Below are positions 1-7,783 of a DNA stretch of 15,220 nucleotides, piece by piece (the stretch's first letter is position 1; each line of letters starts with the position of its first letter). A program made the position numbers and the translations under genes. The notes beneath the pieces are model-generated. The model was not told where the DNA came from. It ran no database searches and saw only the letters and a program-made list of their open reading frames with translations. This stretch comes from Tannerella sp. GTDB lineage: Bacteria > Bacteroidota > Bacteroidia > Bacteroidales > Tannerellaceae. Where the stretch lies: the NCBI GenBank assembly GCA_031272655.1, contig JAISTJ010000073.1:1-15220 (forward strand), in the 5' to 3' direction.

Positions 1-1566
<1,566 letters not shown>

Positions 1567-1604
1567 ATTTGAATTAGCATAGTTTTGTTTTTCATAATTT
1601 TTTG

Positions 1605-1644
1605 CCCTTATCGCTTTTGTGCAAAGCGATAAGGGTATTTTTTA
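1605..1644 (+). terminator. Rho-independent terminator of pckA
   Basis: A perfect 13-bp stem, CCCTTATCGCTTT (1605-1617) with AAAGCGATAAGGG (1623-1635), closes a 5-nt loop TGTGC and is followed by TATTTTTT. The T-run is present only in the plus direction (the other side is A-rich when read on the minus strand), so it ends pckA transcription and does not serve purA, which arrives from the other side. Confidence 0.85.
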
Positions 1645-1654
1645 GGTTTGCGAC

Positions 1655-1738
1655 CTTGCAATGACGAAAAACCTCGCAATGACGGAACAAAAAACGCAGT
1701 AACCCTCCCGTCATTGCGAACGCAGTGAAGCAATCTCA
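1655..1738. repeat. Intergenic repeat cluster, CGTCATTGCGA type
   Basis: The gap between the pckA terminator and the purA stop holds three copies of one core. Two are in the same orientation: CTTGCAATGACG at 1655-1666 and TCGCAATGACGG at 1674-1685. One is inverted: CCGTCATTGCGA at 1708-1719, an exact 12-bp inverted partner of the second copy. The last copy continues as ACGCAGTGAAGCAATCT to 1736, and a second ACGCAGT lies at 1694-1700. Core-plus-GAAGCAATC sequences of this kind are familiar as dispersed intergenic repeats in several bacterial genomes (recalled, not searched). The repeat ends about two bases from the purA stop codon. No gene is seen here. Confidence 0.7.
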
Positions 1739-3007
1739 TCAATACCGTTCAATCGTCTGTTCCCTGTCGGGTCCCACCGACACAATGACTATCGGCGTCT
1801 GCAGCTCCTCTTCGAGGAAAGCAAGATAGGCGTTAAATTCTTCGGGAAACTCATCCTCGCTCTTCATGCGGCTAAGGTCGGTCTGCCAACCGTCAATCTC
1901 CGTATAAACCGGCTCAATGGCGGCGTCTGCCACATCAAACGGAAAATGCGTAACTTCCTCGCCATCAATACGATAGGCAATGCATGCTTTGATTGTAGGC
2001 AGTACGTCAAGGACGTCGCTTTTCATCATTATCAGTTTCGTAACGCCGTTAATCATAATGGCATAGCGCAACGCCACAAGATCTATCCACCCGCAGCGAC
2101 GTTTGCGACCCGTAACGGAGCCGTACTCGTTGCCACGGGAGCAGAGCAGTTCTCCGGTCTCGTCAAACTGCTCGGTAGGAAACGGACCCGCCCCTACGCG
2201 CGTACAATATGCTTTAAAAATGCCATAGACCTCGCCGATATTGCGCGGAGCGACGCCCAGACCGGTGCAACAGCCGGCACAGATGGTATTGGACGAGGTA
2301 ACAAATGGATATGAACCGAAATCAATGTCGAGCATCGTTCCTTGTGCACCCTCGGCGAGGATAGACTTGTCCTCAGCAAGATATTCATTGATAACATGCT
2401 CACTATCAATTAGTTGGAAGTTTTTAAGGTATTCGAGCGCTTTGAACCATTGACGTTCGCTCTCGGCGATGTTGTAACTGTAGTTCATGGCGCGGAGCTG
2501 GTTCTCGTGCCGCAGGCGCGCGGCGGCGTATTTGCGGTCGAAATCATGCAGTAAATCCCCGACTCTCAATCCGTTACGACTTATCTTATCGGTATATGCG
2601 GGACCAATGCCCTTGCCTGTGGTACCAATCTTGCCCGTGCCTTTGGCAGCCTCGTTGGCGGCGTCAAGGACGCGGTGCGTAGGCATTATCAGGTGCGCCT
2701 TCTTGGATATGAGCAGGCGGTCGGTGAGGTCAGTGCCGCCTGCCGCAAGGCTGACGGCTTCTTCCTTAAACAACACGGGGTCAAGCACTACGCCGTTGCC
2801 GATGATGTTGATTTTCCCACCCTGAAAGATCCCTGATGGAATGGAGCGGAGGATATACTTATTTCCCTCAAACTCAAGCGTATGTCCTGCATTCGGACCG
2901 CCTTGGAACCTTGTTACCACATCATAGCGGGGCGTTAATACATCCACGACCTTGCCTTTGCCCTCATCACCCCACTGTAAGCCTAATAAAACATCTACTT
3001 TCTTCAT
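1739..3007 (-). CDS. purA: Adenylosuccinate synthetase
   Basis: Cytoplasmic enzyme of purine synthesis: IMP + aspartate + GTP gives adenylosuccinate, the first committed step to AMP. It is 422 aa, the normal length. Motifs in order: GLQWGDEGKGK at 9-19 (phosphate loop, catalytic Asp14), GGPNAGHT at 36-43 (catalytic His42), GTTGKGIGPAYTDK at 128-141, EGAQG at 219-223, CTRVGAGPFPTE at 268-279, TGRKRRCGW at 299-307 and the guanine-recognition region KSDVLD at 329-334. The start ATG overlaps the stop of the upstream Fur-family gene in an ATGA, so the two are probably co-transcribed and translationally coupled. No purine riboswitch or separate promoter can fit between them. The C-terminus (PDREQTIERY) stops right at the edge of an intergenic repeat; the terminal Tyr and stop could derive from the repeat junction, but this is not certain. 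Confidence 0.99.
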   Translation of the reverse strand: MKKVDVLLGLQWGDEGKGKVVDVLTPRYDVVTRFQGGPNAGHTLEFEGNKYILRSIPSGIFQGGKINIIGNGVVLDPVLFKEEAVSLAAGGTDLTDRLLISKKAHLIMPTHRVLDAANEAAKGTGKIGTTGKGIGPAYTDKISRNGLRVGDLLHDFDRKYAAARLRHENQLRAMNYSYNIAESERQWFKALEYLKNFQLIDSEHVINEYLAEDKSILAEGAQGTMLDIDFGSYPFVTSSNTICAGCCTGLGVAPRNIGEVYGIFKAYCTRVGAGPFPTEQFDETGELLCSRGNEYGSVTGRKRRCGWIDLVALRYAIMINGVTKLIMMKSDVLDVLPTIKACIAYRIDGEEVTHFPFDVADAAIEPVYTEIDGWQTDLSRMKSEDEFPEEFNAYLAFLEEELQTPIVIVSVGPDREQTIERY

Positions 3008-3501
3008 TTCTTGTCTATAGTTTTTTTCTTTGATTTAATATCCTTATTATTAACACAATACTTGCATCTTGAACATATGCCGTAGAAATACAGCGAGAAA
3101 TATTCGGGGTAGAACTTCGGCGTCTTGTAGCGTTTGAAGAACTCGTCGAGGCTCTCGTCCCTGAATTTGCGCACTTTGTTGCACTCCGTACAGATTAAAT
3201 AAACCTGCTCTTCGGCAGCGCTCCTGAGTTCGTACTGTACGACGCCGTTCTCGAACCTGCGGCGTACAACTATCTTCGCGTCAAGCAGCAGTTCCATAGT
3301 GTTGTAAACGGAAGCGCGACTAACATGAAAGTTCTCATCTTCAAGCTGTTGATGAACACTATCAAGCGTAAACGGCTCTTTTTTAAGCGCTACATTCTTG
3401 AAGATAGCGTCCCTTTCCGCTGTGTGTCTTAGTTTCCTGTTCTTCAAATACTCTGAGAATGCCTTTTTAAGCGCGTCCTTTTCGGTATGCAATGAATTCA
3501 T
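3004..3501 (-). CDS. Fur-family transcriptional regulator with degenerate sensor sites
   Basis: Fur-superfamily DNA-binding repressor, 165 aa. The winged-helix domain covers about 15-92: first helix around RHTAERDAIF (25-34) and the recognition helix VSRASVYNTMELLLDAKIV (60-78). The dimerisation domain has two structural zinc pairs, C104-x2-C107 (ICTECNKV) and C143-x2-C146, with an extra C149. The usual His-rich sensor stretch before the first CxxC reads EEQVY, and the usual His six residues before GxC reads Phe136, so most regulatory metal ligands are missing; only Glu91 of the YEL motif remains. A Lys-rich tail of about 16 residues follows the last Cys. The start is ATG at 3501, with a TAnnTTTG box about 30 bp upstream. 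The stop overlaps the purA start (ATGA). A Fur homologue near purA is common in Bacteroidales as I recall; haem, peroxide or another signal is possible. The effector cannot be named from sequence. Confidence 0.93.
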   Translation of the reverse strand: MNSLHTEKDALKKAFSEYLKNRKLRHTAERDAIFKNVALKKEPFTLDSVHQQLEDENFHVSRASVYNTMELLLDAKIVVRRRFENGVVQYELRSAAEEQVYLICTECNKVRKFRDESLDEFFKRYKTPKFYPEYFSLYFYGICSRCKYCVNNKDIKSKKKTIDKK

Positions 3502-3531
3502 ATTCCAGTTTTAAAAGAAAATTTTACACGA

Positions 3532-3539
3532 CAAAGATA
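3532..3539 (-). promoter_or_regulatory. Candidate -7 box of the fur-like/purA transcript
   Basis: TATCTTTG on the minus strand fits the Bacteroidetes -7 consensus TAnnTTTG. It would give a start site around 3525 and a leader of about 25 nt before the ATG at 3501. No convincing TTTG-type -33 element is seen upstream, so the call rests on one box and its position. Confidence 0.5.
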
Positions 3540-3558
3540 TAAATTTTTTTTGTAAAAA

Positions 3559-3575
3559 TTTTTCTTCATGAAAAA
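3559..3575. promoter_or_regulatory. Inverted repeat over both -33 regions, possible shared operator
   Basis: TTTTTC-ttcat-GAAAAA is a 6-bp inverted repeat with a 5-bp spacer in the divergent gap. It sits about 33-50 bp from both predicted start sites (near 3525 on minus and 3607 on plus), where a bound dimer could affect both promoters. The Fur-like protein encoded next door is the obvious candidate. The sequence is A/T-rich like its surroundings, so chance is a serious alternative. Confidence 0.3.
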
Positions 3576-3592
3576 ATTTCAATAAAAATGTT

Positions 3593-3600
3593 TACCTTTG
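3593..3600 (+). promoter_or_regulatory. Candidate -7 box of mnmA
   Basis: TACCTTTG matches TAnnTTTG exactly and ends only 7 bp before the mnmA ATG at 3608. Transcription would begin near 3605-3608, so the message would be leaderless or nearly so. The -33 region is A/T-rich without a clear TTTG. Confidence 0.5.
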
Positions 3601-3607
3601 TACTCAA

Positions 3608-4672
3608 ATGAACATAGCAGCGTTAGTTTCGGGCGGGGTTGACAGTTCGGTCGTGGTGCATTTGCTAAAAGAGGCGGGCTACGAGCCGACAATCTTTTAC
3701 ATCCGTATCGGAATGGAAGATAAGGACGGCTACATAGACTGTCCTGCTGAAGAAGATATTGAGATAACTACTTATATAGCAAAGAAATACGGTTGCCGAA
3801 TGGAGGTCGTATCCTTGCATCAAGAATATTGGGAAAAAGTGGTAAGCTACACTATTGATGCGGTCAAGCGCGGACTTACGCCAAATCCCGACGTGATGTG
3901 CAACCGCTATATTAAGTTCGGTTGTTTCGAGGAGCGCTGGGGCAAGGATTTTGACCGCACGGCGACAGGTCATTACGCCACTACCACGCTTCTCGATGGT
4001 AAAATATGGCTCTCAACGGCAAAAGACCCCGTAAAAGACCAGACTGATTTTCTCGCTCAACTAACTGATATTCAGGTATCTAAACTAATGTTCCCGATAG
4101 GCGGGATGATGAAAAGCGAGGTGCGGCGAATTGCTGCCGAAAACGATCTGCCAAGCGCCCGCCGCAAAGACAGTCAGGGGATATGCTTCCTCGGAAAAAT
4201 CAACTACAACAGCTTCATAGAGCGGTATCTCGGCAAACGCGAGGGCGATATCATTGAATATGAGACAGGTAAAGTGATCGGCAAACATAACGGATACTGG
4301 TTTCATACTATCGGTCAGCGTAAAGGTCTGGGAATGAGCGGCGGACCATGGTTTGCCGTCAAAAAAGACATTGAAAACAATATAATATACGTTTCCAACG
4401 GTTACGACCCTGCAACCCAATATGGCAAAACAATTAATATTCAGGACTTTCACTTCATCACCGAAGATGTTTGGGGCGAGTTCACGGATGCAAAGGAAAT
4501 AACGTTCAAAATACGCCACACTCCTGAATTTACAAGGGGTCTGCTAACCCGCAACGGCGATATTTACACCATCGAAAGCGAGAAAGACATTCAAGGCATA
4601 GCTGCAGGGCAGTTCGCCGTCGTTTACGACGGCGAACGGAAACTTTGCTTCGGGAGCGGGGCTATTATTTAA
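3608..4672 (+). CDS. mnmA: tRNA-specific 2-thiouridylase MnmA
   Basis: Adds sulfur to C2 of wobble uridine 34 in tRNA for Lys, Glu and Gln, using ATP and a sulfur relay. It is 354 aa. The PP-loop ATPase motif SGGVDSS is at 8-14, so the protein cannot start further downstream than the ATG at 3608. Catalytic cysteines: C98 in TPNPDVMCN and C193 in KDSQGICF, corresponding to the two cysteines of E. coli MnmA. ATGHYA is at 118-123 and the tRNA-binding DQTDFLAQL at 144-152, followed by the beta-barrel C-terminal half starting around the [10 protein letters not shown] motif (233-242). The N-terminal insert with [10 protein letters not shown] differs from the E. coli form and fits a Bacteroidetes subfamily; some members of this phylum carry a second mnmA paralogue. 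It is divergent from the fur-like gene, and its 3' end overlaps prs tail-to-tail by 8 bp. Confidence 0.96.
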   Translation: MNIAALVSGGVDSSVVVHLLKEAGYEPTIFYIRIGMEDKDGYIDCPAEEDIEITTYIAKKYGCRMEVVSLHQEYWEKVVSYTIDAVKRGLTPNPDVMCNRYIKFGCFEERWGKDFDRTATGHYATTTLLDGKIWLSTAKDPVKDQTDFLAQLTDIQVSKLMFPIGGMMKSEVRRIAAENDLPSARRKDSQGICFLGKINYNSFIERYLGKREGDIIEYETGKVIGKHNGYWFHTIGQRKGLGMSGGPWFAVKKDIENNIIYVSNGYDPATQYGKTINIQDFHFITEDVWGEFTDAKEITFKIRHTPEFTRGLLTRNGDIYTIESEKDIQGIAAGQFAVVYDGERKLCFGSGAII

Positions 4673-5609
4673 TTGTATAAAGAGAACTGATTGATTCGTC
4701 GCGGCAGACGCGGCGGATAGCTTCGGCGAACATGTCGGCGACCGATATTACGGTTACTTTCTCAATCTTCCGTGTGTAAGGTATCGAGTCGGTGAAAATC
4801 ATTTCCTTAAGCGCAGACTGGTCAACGCGCAACGTTGCAGGGTCGGACATGACGGCATGGCTGACCATGGCGCGCACCGAACGGGCGCCGTTGAGCATCA
4901 TCAAATCGGCGGCTTTGGTGATAGTGCCTGCCGTATCAACAATGTCGTCCACCAAAAGCACGTCTTTGTCTTCAACCTCGCCGATGATGCGCATTTCAGC
5001 CACCTCATTGGCTTTCTGACGTGTCTTGTGGCATATAACCATCGGAATACCAAGGTATTTGGAGTAACTGCTTGCCCGTTTGGTTCCTCCCACGTCGGGC
5101 GTCGCCATTATCAGGTTCTCAAGCGGCAATTGCGACTTGATATATTCAAGAAAGACCGACGAAGCATAGAGATGGTCAACGGGAACATCAAAGAAACCCT
5201 GAATCTGATCGGCATGTAAGTCCATGGTAATCACGCGGTTAATGCCCGCAACACCGAGCAGGTCGGCAACTAATTTAGCGCCGATGGAAACGCGGGGTTT
5301 ATCTTTGCGATCCTGCCGCGCCCAGCCGAAATACGGTATCACGGCGATGATGGAGTGAGCCGAAGCGCGCTTGGCGGCGTCAATCATCAGAAGCAGCTCC
5401 ATCAGGTTGTCGGACGACGGAAACGTTGATTGCACAAGAAAGACGTCCCTGCCGCGAATGGATTCTTCGTAAGAAACCGAAAATTCGCCGTCGGCAAAAT
5501 ACTGAATGTTCATCTGCCCCAGCGGACAGCCAAGTGAATTGCAGATTCTCTCTGCTAAATAACGGGTCTTTGTGCCCGAAAATACAAGAAATGGTGTATG
5601 TGCGCTCAT
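4665..5609 (-). CDS. prs: Ribose-phosphate pyrophosphokinase (PRPP synthetase)
   Basis: Makes PRPP from ribose 5-phosphate and ATP, the shared precursor of purines, pyrimidines, NAD, His and Trp. It is 314 aa, the class I bacterial length. Motifs: ATP-contact region [10 protein letters not shown] at 97-106, metal-binding [16 protein letters not shown] at 130-145 (His132), flexible-loop region HKTRQ at 194-198, and the PRPP loop DDIVDTAGT at 221-229. The C-terminus [16 protein letters not shown] is as in the family. It has its own likely promoter (TAATTTTG, 5641-5634) in the 62-bp gap after the aminotransferase. The stop codon lies inside the 3' end of convergent mnmA, leaving no space for a terminator between the genes. 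Confidence 0.98.
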   Translation of the reverse strand: MSAHTPFLVFSGTKTRYLAERICNSLGCPLGQMNIQYFADGEFSVSYEESIRGRDVFLVQSTFPSSDNLMELLLMIDAAKRASAHSIIAVIPYFGWARQDRKDKPRVSIGAKLVADLLGVAGINRVITMDLHADQIQGFFDVPVDHLYASSVFLEYIKSQLPLENLIMATPDVGGTKRASSYSKYLGIPMVICHKTRQKANEVAEMRIIGEVEDKDVLLVDDIVDTAGTITKAADLMMLNGARSVRAMVSHAVMSDPATLRVDQSALKEMIFTDSIPYTRKIEKVTVISVADMFAEAIRRVCRDESISSLYTIK

Positions 5610-5633
5610 TTATTTTTCTTTTAAATAGCGTTG

Positions 5634-5641
5634 CAAAATTA
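5634..5641 (-). promoter_or_regulatory. Candidate -7 box of prs
   Basis: TAATTTTG on the minus strand matches TAnnTTTG and would start transcription near 5628, about 19 nt before the prs ATG. TTTG motifs exist at 5656-5653 and 5645-5642 but are too close to be a standard -33 element. Confidence 0.45.
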
Positions 5642-5642
5642 C

Positions 5643-5673
5643 AAAAGAATGACAAAAAAATAAAGATTCTTTT
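5643..5673. promoter_or_regulatory. Inverted repeat between aminotransferase stop and prs promoter
   Basis: AAAAGAAT (5643-5650) and ATTCTTTT (5666-5673) form an exact 8-bp inverted repeat with a 15-bp spacer. It covers the aminotransferase stop codon and ends one base from the prs -7 box. It could be a weak terminator for the upstream operon or an operator for prs. The stem is A/T-rich with no downstream U-run strong enough to decide. Confidence 0.3.
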
Positions 5674-6961
5674 AAAAAATATTTTTCTTTATTCGTTCGA
5701 GGGCTTTTTCCAAAACATCTTCTTTGCAGCAAAGAGACAGGCGGATGTAGCTGTCGCCGGTGCTGCCGAAGATACAGCCGGGGGTGATAAAAACCTTAGC
5801 GTCGTGTAAAACTTTGTCGGCAAGAACTTCCGACAGGCTTTGCCCCGGCGATAGCGCTTCCTGCGTTACCCCCTTCTGAAATCTAAAATCTAAATTCTGA
5901 AATTCTAAATCTAAATTCCGAAATCTAAAATCCGAAATCCGCCCCCAGAGGAACATCCCAACCTGCTGCGGCGCGAAAGTACATCCCAGCGCGTTCATTA
6001 TCTTGCCCGCAACATCGCGACGGCGCCTATAGACCTCGTTCATAGCGTCGTACCATTCCTGCCCGGCTTTAAGCGCCTCCACGACAGCAGTTTGCATAGG
6101 GCGAAACTGTCCCGAATCGACATTGCTCTTCACCCTCAAAATCCACTCCACGAACTGCGCATTGGAAGCCAGCATAGCCATACGCCAGCCCGGCATGTTA
6201 TGCGCCTTGCTCATGGAATTGAGTTCTATACAGCAGTCTTTTGCGCCTTCCACCGCCAGAATGCTGCGCGGACGCGGGTTGAGGATGAAACTGTAGGGAT
6301 TGTCGTTACATATTATAATGTTGTGTCGCCGTCCGAAGTCCACAAGCGCATGAAACAACTCGTCGCTTGCGTCCGCGCCGGTCGGCATGTTCGGATAGTT
6401 TGCCCACATCAGTTTGACGGGCTTCAGACCCTTAGCGGCGCGCGCCTCCAAAGCAGCCTCAATAGCCTCAAAATCAGGCGTCCACCCTCTCGTTTCATCT
6501 AACATATACTGCACTATATCGGCGCCCACAAGACGGCTGACGGAGGTATAAGTAGGGTAGCCCGGATTAGGCACGAGTACGCCGTCGCCCTCGTTGAGAA
6601 ACGCCATTGAGATATGCAGTATGCCCTCTTTCGAGCCTATAAGCGGCTGTATCTCTTTCGCAGGGTCGAGCGCTACGCCAAACCACCGCTTGTACCACTC
6701 GGCAAACGCTTCGCGCAACGCCGGAATACCGACGTAAGGCTGGTAGCCATGCACGTCGGGACGTTGCACTTCCTTTATAAACGTATTGATAGCAGCGCCG
6801 GAAGGCGGCAGGTCGGGGCTGCCTACGCCGAGGTTTATAACATCCAATCCGGCGGCGTTCATGGCGGCTACTTCCTTCAACTTGCGCGAGAAGTAATATT
6901 CCTCTACCGTACCGATGCGCTCTGCCGGACGGGCTTCAAACGTTCTGCTTTCCTTCTTCAT
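5672..6961 (-). CDS. PLP-dependent class I/II aminotransferase (aromatic/aspartate type) with repeat-derived insert
   Basis: Fold-type I aminotransferase, 429 aa, resembling the class I/II enzymes that accompany pheA in Bacteroidetes. Likely role, inferred from context: transamination of phenylpyruvate or a related keto acid. Visible motifs: substrate-arm GVGSPDLPP (45-53), GSKEG (109-113), NPGYPTY (132-138), ANYPNMPTG (187-195), NDNPY with Asp220 and Tyr223 that hold PLP, the Schiff-base Lys252 in SMSKAHNMPGWR, and carboxylate-binding Arg407 in YIRLSL. Residues 342-363 (SDFRFRN, LDLEFQN, LDFRFQK) are encoded by an array of ~7-bp units and lie between FLWGRI and LADKVLHDAKVFITPG, where relatives have only a short loop. 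The frame is intact through the array, so the product may be functional. The start ATG overlaps pheA by 26 bp, implying coupled translation. The exact substrate is not certain. Confidence 0.9.
   Translation of the reverse strand: MKKESRTFEARPAERIGTVEEYYFSRKLKEVAAMNAAGLDVINLGVGSPDLPPSGAAINTFIKEVQRPDVHGYQPYVGIPALREAFAEWYKRWFGVALDPAKEIQPLIGSKEGILHISMAFLNEGDGVLVPNPGYPTYTSVSRLVGADIVQYMLDETRGWTPDFEAIEAALEARAAKGLKPVKLMWANYPNMPTGADASDELFHALVDFGRRHNIIICNDNPYSFILNPRPRSILAVEGAKDCCIELNSMSKAHNMPGWRMAMLASNAQFVEWILRVKSNVDSGQFRPMQTAVVEALKAGQEWYDAMNEVYRRRRDVAGKIMNALGCTFAPQQVGMFLWGRISDFRFRNLDLEFQNLDFRFQKGVTQEALSPGQSLSEVLADKVLHDAKVFITPGCIFGSTGDSYIRLSLCCKEDVLEKALERIKKNIF
5874..5940 (-). repeat. Array of ~7-bp units (RGATTTY) inside a coding region
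   Basis: Read on the minus strand from 5940: GGATTTC, GGATTTT, AGATTTC, GGAATTT, AGATTT, AGAATTTC, AGAATTT, AGATTTT, AGATTTC, AGAA. That is about nine and a half units. One 6-bp and one 8-bp unit cancel out, so the reading frame is kept; three units equal seven codons, which produces a 7-residue peptide repeat (NLDLEFQ, NLDFRFQ). The flanking coding sequence is G+C-rich and has none of this pattern. Such AAATCTAAAATC-type arrays are otherwise typical of gaps between genes in Bacteroidetes (recalled, not searched). Confidence 0.92.
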
Positions 6962-7778
6962 ACTCGCCCAGAATTTTCAGGTCTTTCGTAAGAGGCATGA
7001 TAGCGTCGAGCGACTGCTTGTAGCGGGTGTAGTCGTTGAACACAAGGTCGGCGTAGAACAGATACTCCCACTCGCGCCCGATGATAGGCAGGGATTGTAT
7101 TTTCGACAGGTTCATGTCGTAGAACGACAATATAGTCAGCACTTTAGAGAGGCTGCCGGCGCTGTGAGGCACTACAAACACTATCGAGGCTTTGTTCTTC
7201 TGCTTCCCCTTCAGGCGTTCTTCGGCATACCACGGGTCTGACAGGGCGAGGAAGCGCGTGAAATTGCGCTTGTTTGTCTCAATGCCCTCTGCAAGTACTT
7301 CCAAGCCGTAAATCTCGGCAGCAAGTTTGCCGCAAACCGCCGCATGCCCCGCCATCTTCTCGTCGGCTATCCACTTGGCGCTCTGGGCGGTATCTTCCAT
7401 CTCCACACGCCGCACGCCCCGCAACGAGTCAAGGAAGTCTCCACACTGCATAAGCGCTATCTGGTGCGAATTAACTTCCTTAATATCCGACAGTTTAGTA
7501 CCAGGCAGCGCCGACAGCGTGTGTGAAATCCTCATCTTATATTCGCCGATAATCTGGCAGCCTCCGAGCCTGATGAGTTCGTGGTTCTGCAGCAGACTGC
7601 CGGCGATGGTGTTCTCTATTGCCATCATGCCGATGACGGACGGTTCCTGCCTTATTTGCGCAGTAACTTCCTTAAAATTCTCACAACCAATGATTTCTAT
7701 ATCTTCTCCTTCGAAGTAACTTCTCGCCGCCACATCGTGGTACGAGCCTTTAATACCTTGTATTGCTACTCTTTTCAT
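6936..7778 (-). CDS. pheA: Prephenate dehydratase (monofunctional)
   Basis: Converts prephenate to phenylpyruvate in phenylalanine synthesis. It is 280 aa with no chorismate mutase domain, so mutase activity must come from another gene. The catalytic PDT domain covers about 3-180: IQGIKGSYHD at 6-15, IENTIAGS at 54-61, and the catalytic NFTRFL at 172-177 (Thr174). The regulatory ACT domain covers about 198-275; its GAL-type motif reads GSLSKVL (208-214) and the ESRP-type motif reads IQSLP (227-231), both altered at positions linked to Phe feedback in well-studied enzymes. The ATG follows the araB stop by only 5 nt, and the 3' end overlaps the aminotransferase start by 26 bp, so all are probably on one transcript. 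The DAHP synthase/chorismate mutase and tyrA genes that often accompany this pair in Bacteroidetes do not follow; prs does. Confidence 0.95.
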   Translation of the reverse strand: MKRVAIQGIKGSYHDVAARSYFEGEDIEIIGCENFKEVTAQIRQEPSVIGMMAIENTIAGSLLQNHELIRLGGCQIIGEYKMRISHTLSALPGTKLSDIKEVNSHQIALMQCGDFLDSLRGVRRVEMEDTAQSAKWIADEKMAGHAAVCGKLAAEIYGLEVLAEGIETNKRNFTRFLALSDPWYAEERLKGKQKNKASIVFVVPHSAGSLSKVLTILSFYDMNLSKIQSLPIIGREWEYLFYADLVFNDYTRYKQSLDAIMPLTKDLKILGEYEEGKQNV

Positions 7779-7783
7779 TAAAA

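Noticed and set aside
5874..5940. CRISPR array
   Set aside because: Units are ~7 bp with no spacers; it is a tandem array within a gene.
5672..6961. Aminotransferase as a pseudogene because of the insert
   Set aside because: The frame is uninterrupted, the catalytic residues are all present and the C-terminal domain continues normally after the array.
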